64,000 nt of DNA, taken from positions 6,820,001 through 6,884,000 of the forward strand of contig OU015569.1 in NCBI GenBank assembly GCA_907165135.1, read 5' to 3'. The notes beneath the pieces were generated by a model, which ran no database searches, was not told where the DNA came from, and saw only the letters and a program-made list of their open reading frames with translations. Shown one piece after another: positions 22,899-34,299 of the stretch; the first letter of the stretch is position 1; the number at the start of each line of letters is the position of its first letter. This stretch comes from Oikopleura dioica. Its lineage: Eukaryota > Chordata > Appendicularia > Copelata > Oikopleuridae. Made by a program: the position numbers and the translations under genes.

Positions 22899-23340
22899 CA
22901 ATAGCATGATCACTGCCAATCTTTTTTATTATAATAAAAAGAACCTATGTTCTTTTTATCTAGTTGATAATTGATAACGCTTCTAAGTTTTAGACTGACG
23001 GCCTAAACGAGACGATGAGGTAAAAGTTCAGAATCTGGCTGAGGCGTGCTTGATCGAAATTATTGAGCAAAAGATTATACTTGCTAAAAATTTGAACGAA
23101 CATCATCTAAAATATTTTCCATTTTAGAAAAATTATCAGAAAGTAAATGAACGACGATCGTACCAGATGAAGGGTCACCGGATGACTATCCAGAGCATAT
23201 TTTCATTTCGTTCCATTTCCGTACCCCAGTCGCTTTTTGTTGCGCCTCAGTTTACTAGTCTCAGTTTCTCAGCCTCATTTACGCGTTAGACATTTTGTAT
23301 TTTTTTCCCGGCCTCGATTACTAATCACTTTATTTTCAGC
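22899..23340. other. intergenic region before the SPOC gene
   Basis: No supported gene. A convincing acceptor (TTTATTTTCAG) ends at 23340 in front of the first readable RS-type exon, so the 5' exon or a leader of the next gene should lie here or be added by trans-splicing. No start codon upstream joins in frame. Confidence 0.4.
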
Positions 23341-26300
23341 CGATCTAGATCAAATGATGGGTCTGGGTCAGTTTCGGTGGAACGCTCCGAGAAGAAAAGC
23401 AGGAGATCCAAGAAAGTACGCATGAAATTTGCTTGTGTGTCTAGTGACAAACAAAAATTTAAGGTATCGAAGAGATCAAAGCGATCCTTAGACAGAAAAT
23501 CAACCTCAAGATCTCGGTCGCGCTCACGGCGCCGCTCCCCGTCTCCAAAAAAACGGAATTCTAGGTGCATAACTAATGTCGATCGTCCAATTCAATTATT
23601 TAGGTCGAAAAGCAGAGATCGTGGTAAATACTCTGATGATCAAAACACATCTGATGATTCCCGAGCTGGTTCGCCAGCGAAAAAGCGAAGAAGGGGAAGA
23701 AGAGGGCGCAAGTCAAAAAAGAGCCGAAAAAACGATAAGTACAAAAACGATGCGAATTCAGAAGATGAAGCTCCGCCAAAGGATGATGAGGCGGAACAGT
23801 ATGGGCTCGGAGAAGGGCCTATGTGGACTGCACCTCGAGGTAGAGGAATGGGCCGCGGCGGAGGAAGGTGGCCAGGAGCAGAATTTCCCCGAGGAAGAGG
23901 CAGAGGTCGTGGGCTAAGAGGGAGAGGCTACTATCGCCCAAACTACATCGCTATCGGAAGAAACATTTTCCCTGGCGGAACTTCGGACGAGGACTCATCG
24001 TCTTCTAGCAGCTCACGCTCCAGATCTGGTAGACGAAGAAGATCTCGGCGACACAAATCCAGAAAGTCGAGACGAGGTAGAAGACGACGAAGGAAGTCGT
24101 ACTCTTCAAGCTCCTCCAGGTCAACGACGCCTGAAGACATGAAAAATACGCCGGAGCACATGAAAGGCCGCAGTCCCACTCCTGAACCTCCCAAAGAAAT
24201 TGGTTTGCTGGACAAGCTTAGACTCAAAGAGGACCAGGAAGATGTATCGCATGATCGCGTTCAGGAAATAATGCAGCAACTAGCGAGTGGCGCTACGGTA
24301 AGACTTAACCATCATTTCGTCTTTTTGAAAACAATTTTAAAAGGAGATACGGCGCGGGCAATTCGTTCAAAGCTTTTCAAATCAAGACATGTTTGAAAAT
24401 AACGAAACTCCTATTCTTCGAAAAGAAATGAAAGAGACATCGGCTCAGCCGAGCTTTCCTCAGATCCGAAGTGGACCTCCCCAGCCTCGTCTTTTCGAAG
24501 ACTTACCCGCGCACTTGCTTGACCCTAATGTTGACCGTGGAATGGGCCTCAGGTTTGATTATTCTGACTGAAGATAGTTTTGATCATCGGTCAATTTTAA
24601 GAAAGCAAATGCAAGAAGCAGAGAACCAAGAAAGGCAAAAAACTCTTGAAGAGAGCATTCAAAAACAAGCAGAAATGGACAAGCGAATTAAAAGTAGAGT
24701 GGTTGCGCAGAACCCCGAAGAAGTTATTGCTGCCCAGGTACAATTTTCACGTTAGCTATGCATCAACTTCCATTTAGATGAAAGCGGAGAAATTAGCAAG
24801 CTCTTTCTTGGCTAGAAAAAGATCCGCTGCGAACATTAGAGCCGCAGTTCCGGAGAAGAAAGACGATGAGCCTCCAAAACTAGCATCACTTCCTCCTCTC
24901 AAAACGGAAACGATTGACGATGATGCTGAATTTCTAAAAAATCTGAACAAGCAATTTAACAGTGAAAGAGGCATGAAGATCATGCCTATTACCTCGAAAA
25001 TGTCATTTGCTCAGATCTCAGTAAGCTTTAGTTTCAAATTCAGTTCTTAATAATTTTAGTCAAATGCGTCAACGAAGGGAAAGCTAAAAATTGGTGGCTC
25101 TAAGGGTCTTGTTTCGAAATTTCAAGCTCCGAAGATTCTCGGAGTCAAGCCAAGAGTTCCAACATCTTCTACGGAAACACAAGATATTCCTCAATCATCA
25201 GAGCAGATCTCGCCCCCGATTCAGCCTGAAAACGCATCGCAAGAAACGCTCTTTTCCAGCGACATTTTATCTACTGCCCCATTACTGGATAAGAATATTG
25301 GCCCGAAAAGACCAGTAATGAAGCCAAAGCCAACTGCAAGGAGAGCAACATCAGGAATCGTTCTGCCGAGGTACTTTTCCACAAAATATCTTTTCGCGAT
25401 ATATAATCTAGTACAATATTATCGCAAGTAAAGAGTCAGCCTGTTGAGAATACTCCACGGTTTGAGAGTCATGTGCCTAAAGCGACATCTCCCGCCCCTA
25501 CTTCATTGTTCCCAATTAAAACTGAACCAACCGTATATTCATCTCCGAAGCTAAACGCTGGATCGTCTGGTTTCAAGATAGCGCCTCCGACTTCAAATAT
25601 GCCAACCAGCATTCCTTCCATGTCTTCTATTGCTTCTATAAAGACAGAAACGATAGATCAAGTAAACAATACCTTGGAAGCTCCTAAAACCCCTATTGAT
25701 CGACCACCACCGCCTGTGATTCGCCGGGATGTTAGTGCACCAGCCGTTCTACCAAGGTTTTTCGAGTTATGTTAATTCTCTTCTAAAATTTATTCGAAGT
25801 TCAAGCAAACCGGCATTCGAATTCAATCAGAACAAGGCTCCACTTGAAATAGACTTTTCGAAGCCCCCACCTGGGTTTTCTCTGCCTCCTCCATCGTTCA
25901 GACCTGGACCGCCATTTAGCACATCGGTTCCACCTCCGACACTTCCTCCCTCGGCGCCGCCTGCGGTACCACCGGTAGGCAAATGACCGTGTAATCAATT
26001 TTGTAAATATATATTCAGCTGATGCCAAGTGGTTCTGCAAGCCAGCCCCAGATCTACTCCTCTAGTGGGCCGCCACCAGGCTTTCCTCCAATGCTCAGTA
26101 TGAGCAGAAGTGAGCCAGAAATAGTGCAAGAGAAAAAAGAGACTTACAACGATGTCTATATTATGTATCCAAGCGTGTGGTTGGGATTCGTTGGACTGAA
26201 ATCAAAAGCAGCAATGATTCAACTGCATCATATTGGCGGAAATCAACACATTTCATCTCGTCTTCTGATGAAAAACCTAGTGCATCCTTCATCTGACGGA

Positions 26301-26746
26301 AGTAAACATCCAATTATGAAAATAAAAACCAGAGTGAAACTTGGTAAGCCCATCCCTTTTTGGGAATTCGCTGATATATTTTTGTAGATGGAAAAGCGGT
26401 CGAAACGATCAAGAGAAAATGGAATGATATTCCATACAAATGCTGTACGATGCTTGCGCTTCCGTACGGTGTCGATCCTGACGATACTGAAAAACAGAAA
26501 CAGTGTTTAGAGAAAAACTTCTCCAAGTACTTTGCCGATAAAAGTAAGATAGCAGTTAGAGTCTACGGTCTAAACTACTCTTTCAGACTGCTGTGGCAAC
26601 CTGTCGATCACCCACGAAGATCAGGAATGGCAAATTTTTATATTCCCCCCTTGTCAATTCATGGATACGTCATTGGAAGAAAAAGCTTCCGATTTGAAGG
26701 CTGCAGTAGAAAATTTACCGAAATTAATGATTACTATTACACCTAA
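23341..26746 (+). CDS. RS-rich protein with a SPEN-type SPOC domain, no RRM seen
   Basis: A long plus-strand gene. The N-terminal exons are Arg/Ser-rich (SRSRSRSRRRSPSPKKR near 23510, a second RS block near 24010-24120) with an RGG-like segment (RGRGMGRGGGRWPG). Middle exons are Pro/Ser/Thr-rich and disordered, with polyproline near 25860-25970. The C-terminal exons encode a SPOC domain: VWLGFVGLKSKAAMIQLHHI, then GGNQHISSRLL, then (after an intron at about 26345-26387) KCCTMLALPYGVDPDDTEKQ, matching SPEN/SHARP. SPOC domains bind phosphorylated CTD and co-repressors. SPEN and RBM15 carry N-terminal RRMs, which I do not find, so this could be a family member reduced to RS plus SPOC, or RRM exons lie upstream. 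The true start is unresolved; ATG 23354 is in a different frame. Confidence 0.7.
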
Positions 26747-27044
26747 ATAGTATATTTGCATATTTGTTCATTTTAATTATTCTATAAACGTCTTTATTTC
26801 ATTATACACATGTGGGTTAACAGTAAGCTAGTCACCGAAAGCAAAATTATCGAATAATTTTCCGTTGGTTTTGAGAATGTCACCCTGTCTGCCTGACTGT
26901 ACAAATGTCATATTCACTACTGTACTTTCTTCGAACGCCTTTTGAATGTTTCCTTCTGAATGGTACAAATCTCATTCTTGAATCTGATTTTCACTCGATA
27001 AACGTAATTAATTTCAGACTGAGGTTAGACCCGCATGAATTGGA

Positions 27045-29454
27045 ATGAGACTTAACTTTTTCCTCTGGTTGCTGATAGATACATTGAAATCGCAAGAAGA
27101 CGGTGACATTGGCCTAGCTCCCGTAGAAACAGATAATGATCCCCTTGGACAGGTGATCGAGGAGGAGCCTCTTCCAGTTGGCAACTTCGACGATGCTCCG
27201 GTGGAAGAGGTGATCGCCTCCGATATCATCCCCGATCCTCTACAGGAGATCCCTGTCGGCGAACAAGCTGCGGAGGAAGATGTGTATACTTCAGCGCGAA
27301 TCGCCTTTATTATCTTGGTGCTAGGAATATGTATTCTCTTGGTTCATTATATCATTCTCAAAAAGCTTCATCATGTGCCCGAATCGGTGTCTGTCGTTTT
27401 TCTTGGAGCAGTCATCGGCCTTATTGGGAAAATTCTAAAAAAGTGAGTGGATGCCTCATGATGAGCAGAACACTTCTAACACTAATTTCAGTATGAACCT
27501 ATCTACGTATATCCACGAAGAAATGCTTTCGCCACAAGCATTCTTCGTCATTTTACTTCCGCCCATTATTTTCGAAGCTGGATACAGCTTGCACAAGGGT
27601 AACTTCTTCACTAATCTTGGAAGTATCTGTGTTTTTGCCATCGCTGGAACGATTATTTCGACTGTTCTTGTCGGATTAGGTAGCTTTCAACTATTTTCAT
27701 TGCGGTTAGTATCGCTTCTTCAGGTTTATTTTTACTCGGCGCCGGAAATGTTATCATGGAGCTGAGGCTAACCGACGCTTTGGCTTTTGGTGCTCTCATT
27801 TCTGCAGTTGACCCTGTTGCCACACTCGCTATTTTTTCTGCCATGGATGTCGAGCCTACTTTGAACATGCTTGTCTTCGGCGAAAGTATTCTCAATGACG
27901 CCGTTTCTATTGTATTGTGCAATATAATGATGAAGGCCAGTTTTGATAATTCACAACTGATAAAGAAAGAAATAATTGATTCGAAAATATCAAGTTAAAA
28001 CCAAAAAAGGCTGGTCGATCATCAGAAAATGCCGGTTTTGGAATTCTATTTTCCGTCCTTGGCGAGTTCACCTGGATGATGATTATGTCGACTATCTTGG
28101 GCACTCTCAGTGCGATGGTATGTGCCTTAGTTCTCAAACACGTCGATCTTCGCCGAAATGCCTCCCTTGAGTTCGGTCTCATGCTGCTTGCTTCATACTT
28201 TCCTTACTGCGCTGCAGAAGCACTAGAATTGAGGTTTTCATTCTTCAAACAATTTCCTTTCTAACGCTATTTTCAGCGGTATCACATCAATTCTTTTCGC
28301 TGGAATAGTGATGTCTCATTATGCCCATCCCAATTTGTCCCTCGTGACACAAATAAATGTCCAAAACGCCTTTCGTGCAATGTCTTTTCTCGCAGAAACC
28401 TCCGTCTTCGCGTATCTTGGTATGGCGATATTTTCATTCCAGCATAAACTGGAGCCCGCTTTTCTAATTTGGACGATTATCCTGGTAAACGATCATTTTT
28501 GAGTTTATCGGAGTTTAAAATCTTTAGATTTTACTCGGTCGAGCACTGAATATCTATCCGCTTTCCTGGTTTTTAAATCACTTTCGAGAAACAAGAATAT
28601 CGAGAAAGATGCAGTTCGTCATGTGGTTCTCGGGCCTCAGGTGAGTGACATCAAACCCGTCCAGATTAGTAACCTATTTTTCTATCCCACAGAGGTGCTA
28701 TCGCGTACGCGGTCTCTCTCCATTTGGACGTCGAGGATCAAGACCAGAGACGTGCTCTCATCACTACAGCGTTGTGTGTCGTCTTGTTTACTATTCTAGT
28801 GCTCGGTGGATCGACCTATCCTCTTGTCAAATGGATGAATGTGTCTAGGTATAAGCTTAGAATATTTATAATGTGTTCGATTGAAATCAAACCATTTAAT
28901 ATTTTTGAAAGGATCTCAATTTTTCGTCGAGACAAAAACAGTGGAACAAGGTTTGAGTGCAACGCAATTCCCTCCATTTAGCGAATAGAATGTCTGATCC
29001 CTGTTTTTGCATGAAGCCCTTGATATATGATTAGAAGATGAATTATCCTTTAAAAAGCCACGAAGCAGTAATCATTTCTTTAGGAGCAATTTCACTCTTT
29101 CGAAGACCGAGGAATATGGGTCAGCAATCGACTCGGAGTGTCCGACGAACGAGTACAACTCTGACGAAGAGGAGGGGGAAGGTCACATTATGAGGCCGGA
29201 CGAAACAAAAAGAACCAGCTTCAAGCCTCTCACCGGATTCGCCTGGGTTAGCAACTTTTTCAAGCGGTTGAGTTATAAATACAAAAATTTAGATTGATGC
29301 CCGTTATTTGTATCCGTTTTTCACTCGGCGAGTGACGCGGGAAGAGTTCAAAGCTAACCGCCACCAAATGCGTCAGCTAACTGCCAAGTGGTACAAAGAG
29401 GTCAGCCTTCATGCAGGGGGAAACTCTGATGTTGAGGAGGACACAACCTTCTGA
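27045..29454 (+). CDS. SLC9A8: sodium/proton exchanger NHE8
   Basis: NHE8 exchanges Na+ for H+ in Golgi and endosomal membranes and at some apical surfaces. After an acidic lumenal N-terminus the protein follows the human family order: [55 protein letters not shown], the ion-binding region [20 protein letters not shown] and [15 protein letters not shown], then [53 protein letters not shown], and [14 protein letters not shown]. The cytosolic tail has [20 protein letters not shown] (joined over one intron), a strong NHE8 marker, and ends SDVEEDTTF at 29454. About ten exons. The catalytic Asp of VDPVA and the ND of SILNDA are intact. Confidence 0.95.
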
Positions 29455-29993
29455 TCATTCAAAATTCACGACGGGTGTCATCTCTGGTGTCTGTTCACTC
29501 TCTTCCTCTTCAAGCTCTCATAAAGCCTTTAAGATATTTATTCGACAACAGCAGCAAATTGACTTGATGGAGGAGCAACGGGACTTCGATTTTACCTCCA
29601 TTTTTCCCAAAGTTCGTTGTAGAGTGGACATGAGTGTTCTAGAACGCCTCCTCAATGGCTGATCATTTCCAACTCAACCAAGTTCAACTTCGATAACCTA
29701 GTGTACTCTCATACCTTTCAACTTAATATTATCTGCCCATGCATATATAAACACCAGGGTAGACCGAAGATGAACAGGGATTACTACTTCGCTTATGCAA
29801 TTCTTTTTCGTCTTCTGAAATTCAACTTCCTAGCATAATCAATCTTGTCTTTCGCCAAAAATGTAACTATCAGGGAACTTGCTCTTCCCACCTATTTTAT
29901 TTCCAATGCCTTCTGTTTTTACTATTCATCTAAAGATAATCAACTTTATAATCCTAACAATCACATTTTAAATGCTTTGCTCACTAGAATAGA
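29455..29993. other. intergenic region between SLC9A8 and SEC13
   Basis: Open frames at 29411-29662 and 29845-30084 are short, lack splice partners and are read in frames that conflict with the neighbouring genes. The stretch should hold the SLC9A8 3' UTR and the SEC13 promoter; no TATA box is obvious. Confidence 0.4.
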
Positions 29994-31210
29994 ATGGCAG
30001 CGTCGTCGTTACTTGCTAATATCGACACTCAGCACGAGGATCAGATTCACGATTGTCAATTCGATTTCTATGGCACTCGACTAGCCACTGCCTCAAGGTA
30101 AGCATAAAAAAATAGAATCCAATAAGTTTCTATATTTTCAGTGACAAGTCGATACGAATTTTCGAAGTCAACGGCGAAAAAACTCAGCTTCAAACGTAAG
30201 AAAAAATTAATTTACTCGTGTTTAATCACTTATCGTAGAAAAATTCAAGCTCACGAATCTGCCGTCTGGCAGCTCAGTTGGGCCGATCCTAAATACGGAT
30301 CCCTTCTGGCATCCGCGAGCTTTGATAAACGAGTTCTTCTCCACCAAGAAGATGCTAATGGTCAGTGGAAGCAAGTCTTCTGCTTCGAAGATAACAAGAC
30401 GTCAGGTTGGGAAAATATTCTTTTTGAATATTATCATTATATAACTATATTAAAATTATTTGAAGTAAATTGCGTTCAATTCGCGCCGCCTGAATTCGGA
30501 CTCATCCTTGCCTGTGGATCTAGTGATGGACAAGTCACTGTTCTTGAAAGCAAAAGCCAAAGTGGAACTGACTGGGAAGTGACGGCAAAGTTTTCTGCGC
30601 TCAAATCTGGAGTTTCTTCACTTTCCTGGGCTCCTCCAGCTGAAAGCGGAAGCTTATTTGATGAACCCTATTCGGACGAAAAGAAGAAGAAAAATGTAAA
30701 ACGTCTCGTCTGCTCCGGCAATAACAGCACTATTCACGTTTACGAAGAAGGTACATCAATTCTTGGCTTTATTTGGCACTAACTCTTTCGTAGAGGAATT
30801 TGGTCAATGGAAGCTCTGTAAAGAACTTGACGGGCACAAAGATTGGGTCAGATGTGTGGCATGGGCGCCGTCAACTGGACGAAAACGGTATGCTCGTTAA
30901 TTTAAATTGCCAGAGCGTAACTATCAACATGTTAGAAATGTTATTGCCTCCTGCGATCACCACGGCGAAGTCAGAATATGGACAAAAGAAACTGGCGCCG
31001 ACTGGGAGCACGTTACTCTTCAAAAATATAATTATCCGATCTGGGATGTCTCATGGAGGTGAATGGATGTTTTAAAATTATATATATTTACTTTCTTGAA
31101 GCGTCACTGGCAATTTACTCTCGGTGTCAGGCGGGGATAACAACGTTACAGTTTGGCGACAAATGGCCGACGGCGAATGGGCTTGCATACTTGACCAAGG
31201 TCCATACTGA
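29994..31210 (+). CDS. SEC13: SEC13 homolog, WD40 protein of COPII and the nuclear pore
   Basis: SEC13 pairs with SEC31 in the COPII coat and with NUP145C/NUP96 in the nuclear pore Y complex. The start at 29994 encodes HEDQIHDCQFDFYGTRLATA, then DKSIRIFEVNGEK, AHESAVWQLSWADPKYGSLL with ASASFDKRV, then VNCVQFAPPEFGLILACGSS, SGVSSLSWAPP, KRLVCSGNNSTIHVYEE, LDGHKDWVRCVAWAPS, the NVIASCDHHGEVRIWTKE exon, VSWSVTGNLLSVSGGDNNVT and VWRQMADGEW. It stops at 31208-31210 (DQGPY). Six blades and the usual short length (about 320 residues) are all present. Confidence 0.95.
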
Positions 31211-31495
31211 GAGTTTTGTGCGATAAACTAGCCAGTCTTTTTTAGGAGAGCAGACTAACTGAATCCACTGCCGCTTTACTGATACACTGAGTAATACATT
31301 AGGAAATACGAATGCAGAAGTTTTTATCGACTTGACAAGCTCATTATTAACATAAAACATTTACATTTACGTTGCTGGTTTCAGCGCCGGGTTTCGTTTG
31401 CTTTAGCGAACATTGCAATAAAATTCTTCTTTGATTGCTAGCCTGACCAAGCGATTACTTTAGAATGGGTGATATATCAGATGTAGCCTAATCTA

Positions 31496-32372
31496 ATGAG
31501 TAGCAACGCTACCAATGTGTCTATCTTGGAGCCATGGAATCCGGAAGTCGTCCGTGCTCACGAGATTTCCATTCTCGTGATAGTTGGTGTCTTTGGCACA
31601 CTGTCGACAGTCCTTTTAGGTATTTCCCTAAAGAATGGCTGGGAAGAACTTAACGGGGTAAGAAAGCGCTCTTTTAAAGTTTATCCTCGAACTTATTTTT
31701 CAGAAAGGCTTCGACCTTGCAAAATGGAAAAGTTATTTCATCAACCTGATATTTATCGGATCGTATTTATCACCAATTTTCTCTCGTTTCTTTCGCTCCT
31801 CGTTGGACTACAAGTACTTCCAAGCCGTCGCTAATGAAAATATTACGAATCCAGAAATTCGCGTTCCTACGGTATTTATCCGAATCACTTTTCAGGTGAT
31901 AAGCTTCCTTCAAGGACATTACCATGAGTATATATGCAATAAGCATATTTGGAATGTGCATGAGCCTCCCCATTATAATGGTCATCTACAAGTTTTCGAA
32001 AAATAAAGAGGTGAGCTCCCTTCAAATTAATAACTAAACATTTCGATTGAGGCTTACTTGCCTAGCGTCACAAAGGTTCGAATTATTCTTGCCATGACAA
32101 TTCTCCATCTCACCGTCGATATACCCAGCCTCATTTGTGAATATTTTTATGTTGATAAGGTAGTCATTCGAGAAATGATTCAAGCCCAAAATCTTTCATT
32201 TCAGTTTATAACAGCGAAGCCGGAGGTCTTTGTGCCCATGAAATCAATTCTTGCCGTCATCGAGAACGTTTTTGCCGGAATCAGTATCATCATGGTTGAA
32301 GTAAAATCTCAAAGGAAGGTCAAATTTCGTGAAAGTCTACGTTCTCAATCAAATATGCGTAATTTGACCTGA
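31496..32372 (+). CDS. multi-pass membrane protein, unknown
   Basis: Four exons join in frame: 31496-about 31658, about 31705-31871, 31915-about 32012 (after a 43-nt intron) and about 32052-32372. The protein of about 250 residues has hydrophobic segments ISILVIVGVFGTLSTVLL, SYFINLIFIGSYLSPIF, SIYAISIFGMCMSLPIIMVI, VRIILAMTILHLTVDIPSLI and SILAVIENVFAGISIIMVE, so five or six membrane passes, an N-terminus with N-glycosylation sites (NAT, NVS) and a basic C-terminus. It is too short for a complete seven-helix receptor as read, though a divergent receptor is not excluded. No family is recognised. It ends 38 bp before the start of the next gene. Confidence 0.55.
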
Positions 32373-32410
32373 AATATAGTCTGCAGCAACTCGGTCTCGC
32401 AGAACGAGTT
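32373..32410 (+). promoter_or_regulatory. 38-bp intercistronic spacer with a trans-splice-like acceptor
   Basis: The stop of the upstream membrane protein and the ATG at 32411 are separated by 38 bp. The spacer ends with GGTCTCGCAG at 32401-32402, then AACGAGTT before the ATG. There is no room for a promoter, so the downstream gene should be the second cistron of an operon. Confidence 0.6.
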
Positions 32411-32902
32411 ATGATCATGCGATTTGCTTTCGGTGGCTTGGTTTTATATCTCAGTAAACGTCATTTTACCTGACTAGATAAATAGATCTTTCTCAGTTTC
32501 TAATACGACGCGATGTACTCTGACACTGCTTCAAGCTTACAAATGGCAAGTGATTCCTCGTGGGTGCGTGATCGAAGACATTGATGATGGGAAGTTTATT
32601 GCTAATCCATTCCAGAGCTCTTGCCTTAATTACGCTGAATTAGCGTTGATAACATTCGCTTGTCTAGGCCCGGGTTCATGTTCTTGCTCTTTTCGGCAAC
32701 TATCCTAGCATTCATTTGAGAAACCCAACTAAAAGCCACCATTATTGCGTTTGTCGTGCTTATATCCAACATGATTATGTACCAGCGTCTCAATAGCTAC
32801 CAAGAAATGGCGCCGCCGACCGACCATCCAGAAGAGCTACCTGGAAATCGACCTCGCGAATGTTCTGTATTTTCGAACGAAGCTTCAAATCTAGACGATT
32901 GA
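32411..32902 (+). CDS. small membrane protein, unknown
   Basis: Three exons: 32411-about 32447, about 32500-32671 and about 32719-32902, the second intron being 47 nt (GTTCAT to TTTGAG). The product of about 130 residues starts MIMRFAFGGLVLYL (first hydrophobic segment), has three cysteines in a lumenal-looking loop (TTRC, PRGC, SSCLNY), a second hydrophobic segment (YAELALITFACLG), a third (ATIIAFVVLISNMIMY) and a polar tail ending SNEASNLDD. It may be a three- or four-helix protein. I do not recognise the family. Its position 38 bp after another membrane-protein gene suggests joint expression. Confidence 0.55.
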
Positions 32903-33065
32903 AAAAATTTCTAGAACTTCTCTGCCCCTAACTTTCAGCGTACCATTCCGAACTTCTTTCTCTTGCTTTCTTCCTCCGCCCTTCTGTTCCTTCAACCTTC
33001 TACTTCATTGTGCAAATATGTGAATACATACTTATTCTGATGCTTTATCGTTCATTTCTTTTAGC

Positions 33066-33896
33066 ATGGTAAATTGGGATGACATTGATGACTTGTCATC
33101 TGTCTACATAAACAACGTTGTTTATCCAGATTCGAATTTGAATCCAGAAGAGTCTGCTTCAGATGATGAAAGCTTGTCTGAGGAGTTTGAGATGCCCAAG
33201 TCCGTCTATGTGACTTCCGTAAGACCGATACTTTAACTTCAAGGCGAATTATGAATTAAATTTGTTCAGGTTCCGCGAAAAGTTTTCAGTACTGAAGAGA
33301 CCAAAGCAGAGTTCGAATCTTTGTTCACAAATGCAACTGGCTTTTCCTACTTTCCGAATTTTAGAAGGGCAAGAGTTGCTTTTCGAGACTCAAGAGAGGC
33401 ATGCAAGGCTCGAGTCATTTTCCATTTGTATCGTTACATGGGTGAGCAGTTCCGTGTTTATCTCACCAACCACACTGCCAAACACGACTCCCGAGAGATG
33501 GATCACCTTAAGGTAAAAATCGAATCGAGTTGAAATTCCGTTCATCATCTCGATTTAGCCGCCAAAACCGACAAAGGTGTTTCTGATTTCGCCGCCACCA
33601 TCGCCACCAGAGGGCTGGGTACAGGCAGTTGAGGATCGCCCAAGTTCGAACCAGCCTGGACTGGCCTTGGAACTGATTCAACGGCTCGCGTCGCTCAAAG
33701 GCGGCGAGTCCCACGAAATCGTCGAATCATCTGACATGCATCCGTCCATCGTACTGTCTGCTTGTGCTGTAAGCGCTGTCACAGAAGCAACTATCGGAAG
33801 GGGCAACATTTTGTTTAGGACGAGCAGTATGAAAAATTCGATAAGAAGCCAAAGTTCTCTATCCCGCAAACTCGCCGTCCGGAGATGCCACGCTGA
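33066..33896 (+). CDS. RCAN: regulator of calcineurin (calcipressin)
   Basis: RCAN proteins bind and inhibit calcineurin through a central FLISPPxSPP motif. Here exon 1 (33066-33220) is acidic, exon 2 encodes an RRM-like fold (YVTSVPRKVFSTEE, FSYFPNFRRARVAFRDSREA), exon 3 opens with KPTKVFLISPPPSPPEGW, the family signature, followed by LALELIQRLASLKGGESHEI and ESSDMHPSIVLSACA. The last exon (33830-33896) reads KKPKFSIPQTRRPEMPR, corresponding to the conserved C-terminal calcineurin-docking segment with the family TRRPE. All four parts are present and intact. The ATG directly follows a CATTTCTTTTAG acceptor, 163 bp after the previous stop. Confidence 0.95.
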
Positions 33897-34299
33897 GCCA
33901 AAATGTAGAGTAAAGAATGCGCGTAATTCATTTCTACGACACTCTTCAATACTGTTTGTTTTCTATTTTACTATGTGCGTCTAATTCGCGATTGTCCATG
34001 TATATTTTTGTTCTTCAATGTCGAGAAACTTTCTTCAAGAATGATTTATTTTGTTGAGATAATCCAAAGGAGCTCGTTTTTTTCTTGAGTTGTAACATTG
34101 CAAAACATCGTTTGTTATTTTTTTCTTTTTCAACGAAAATTTGCAGCAATTGTTTCTAAGATTTCCATATTTGGAGTTTTAGATTGATTTTTCTCCGAAA
34201 TTTCATCATCTTGTTTTTAAGATTATAAAATCTGATAATGAAAAACAGATTCAACTAACGAAAACGCTGCAGTCGAGAAAAGAACGGCAACGAGCTAAC

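Noticed and set aside
23943..24227. Minus-strand Leu/Glu-rich frame
   Set aside because: Antisense of the RS-rich exon; Arg/Ser codons read backwards give Leu/Glu/Asp runs.
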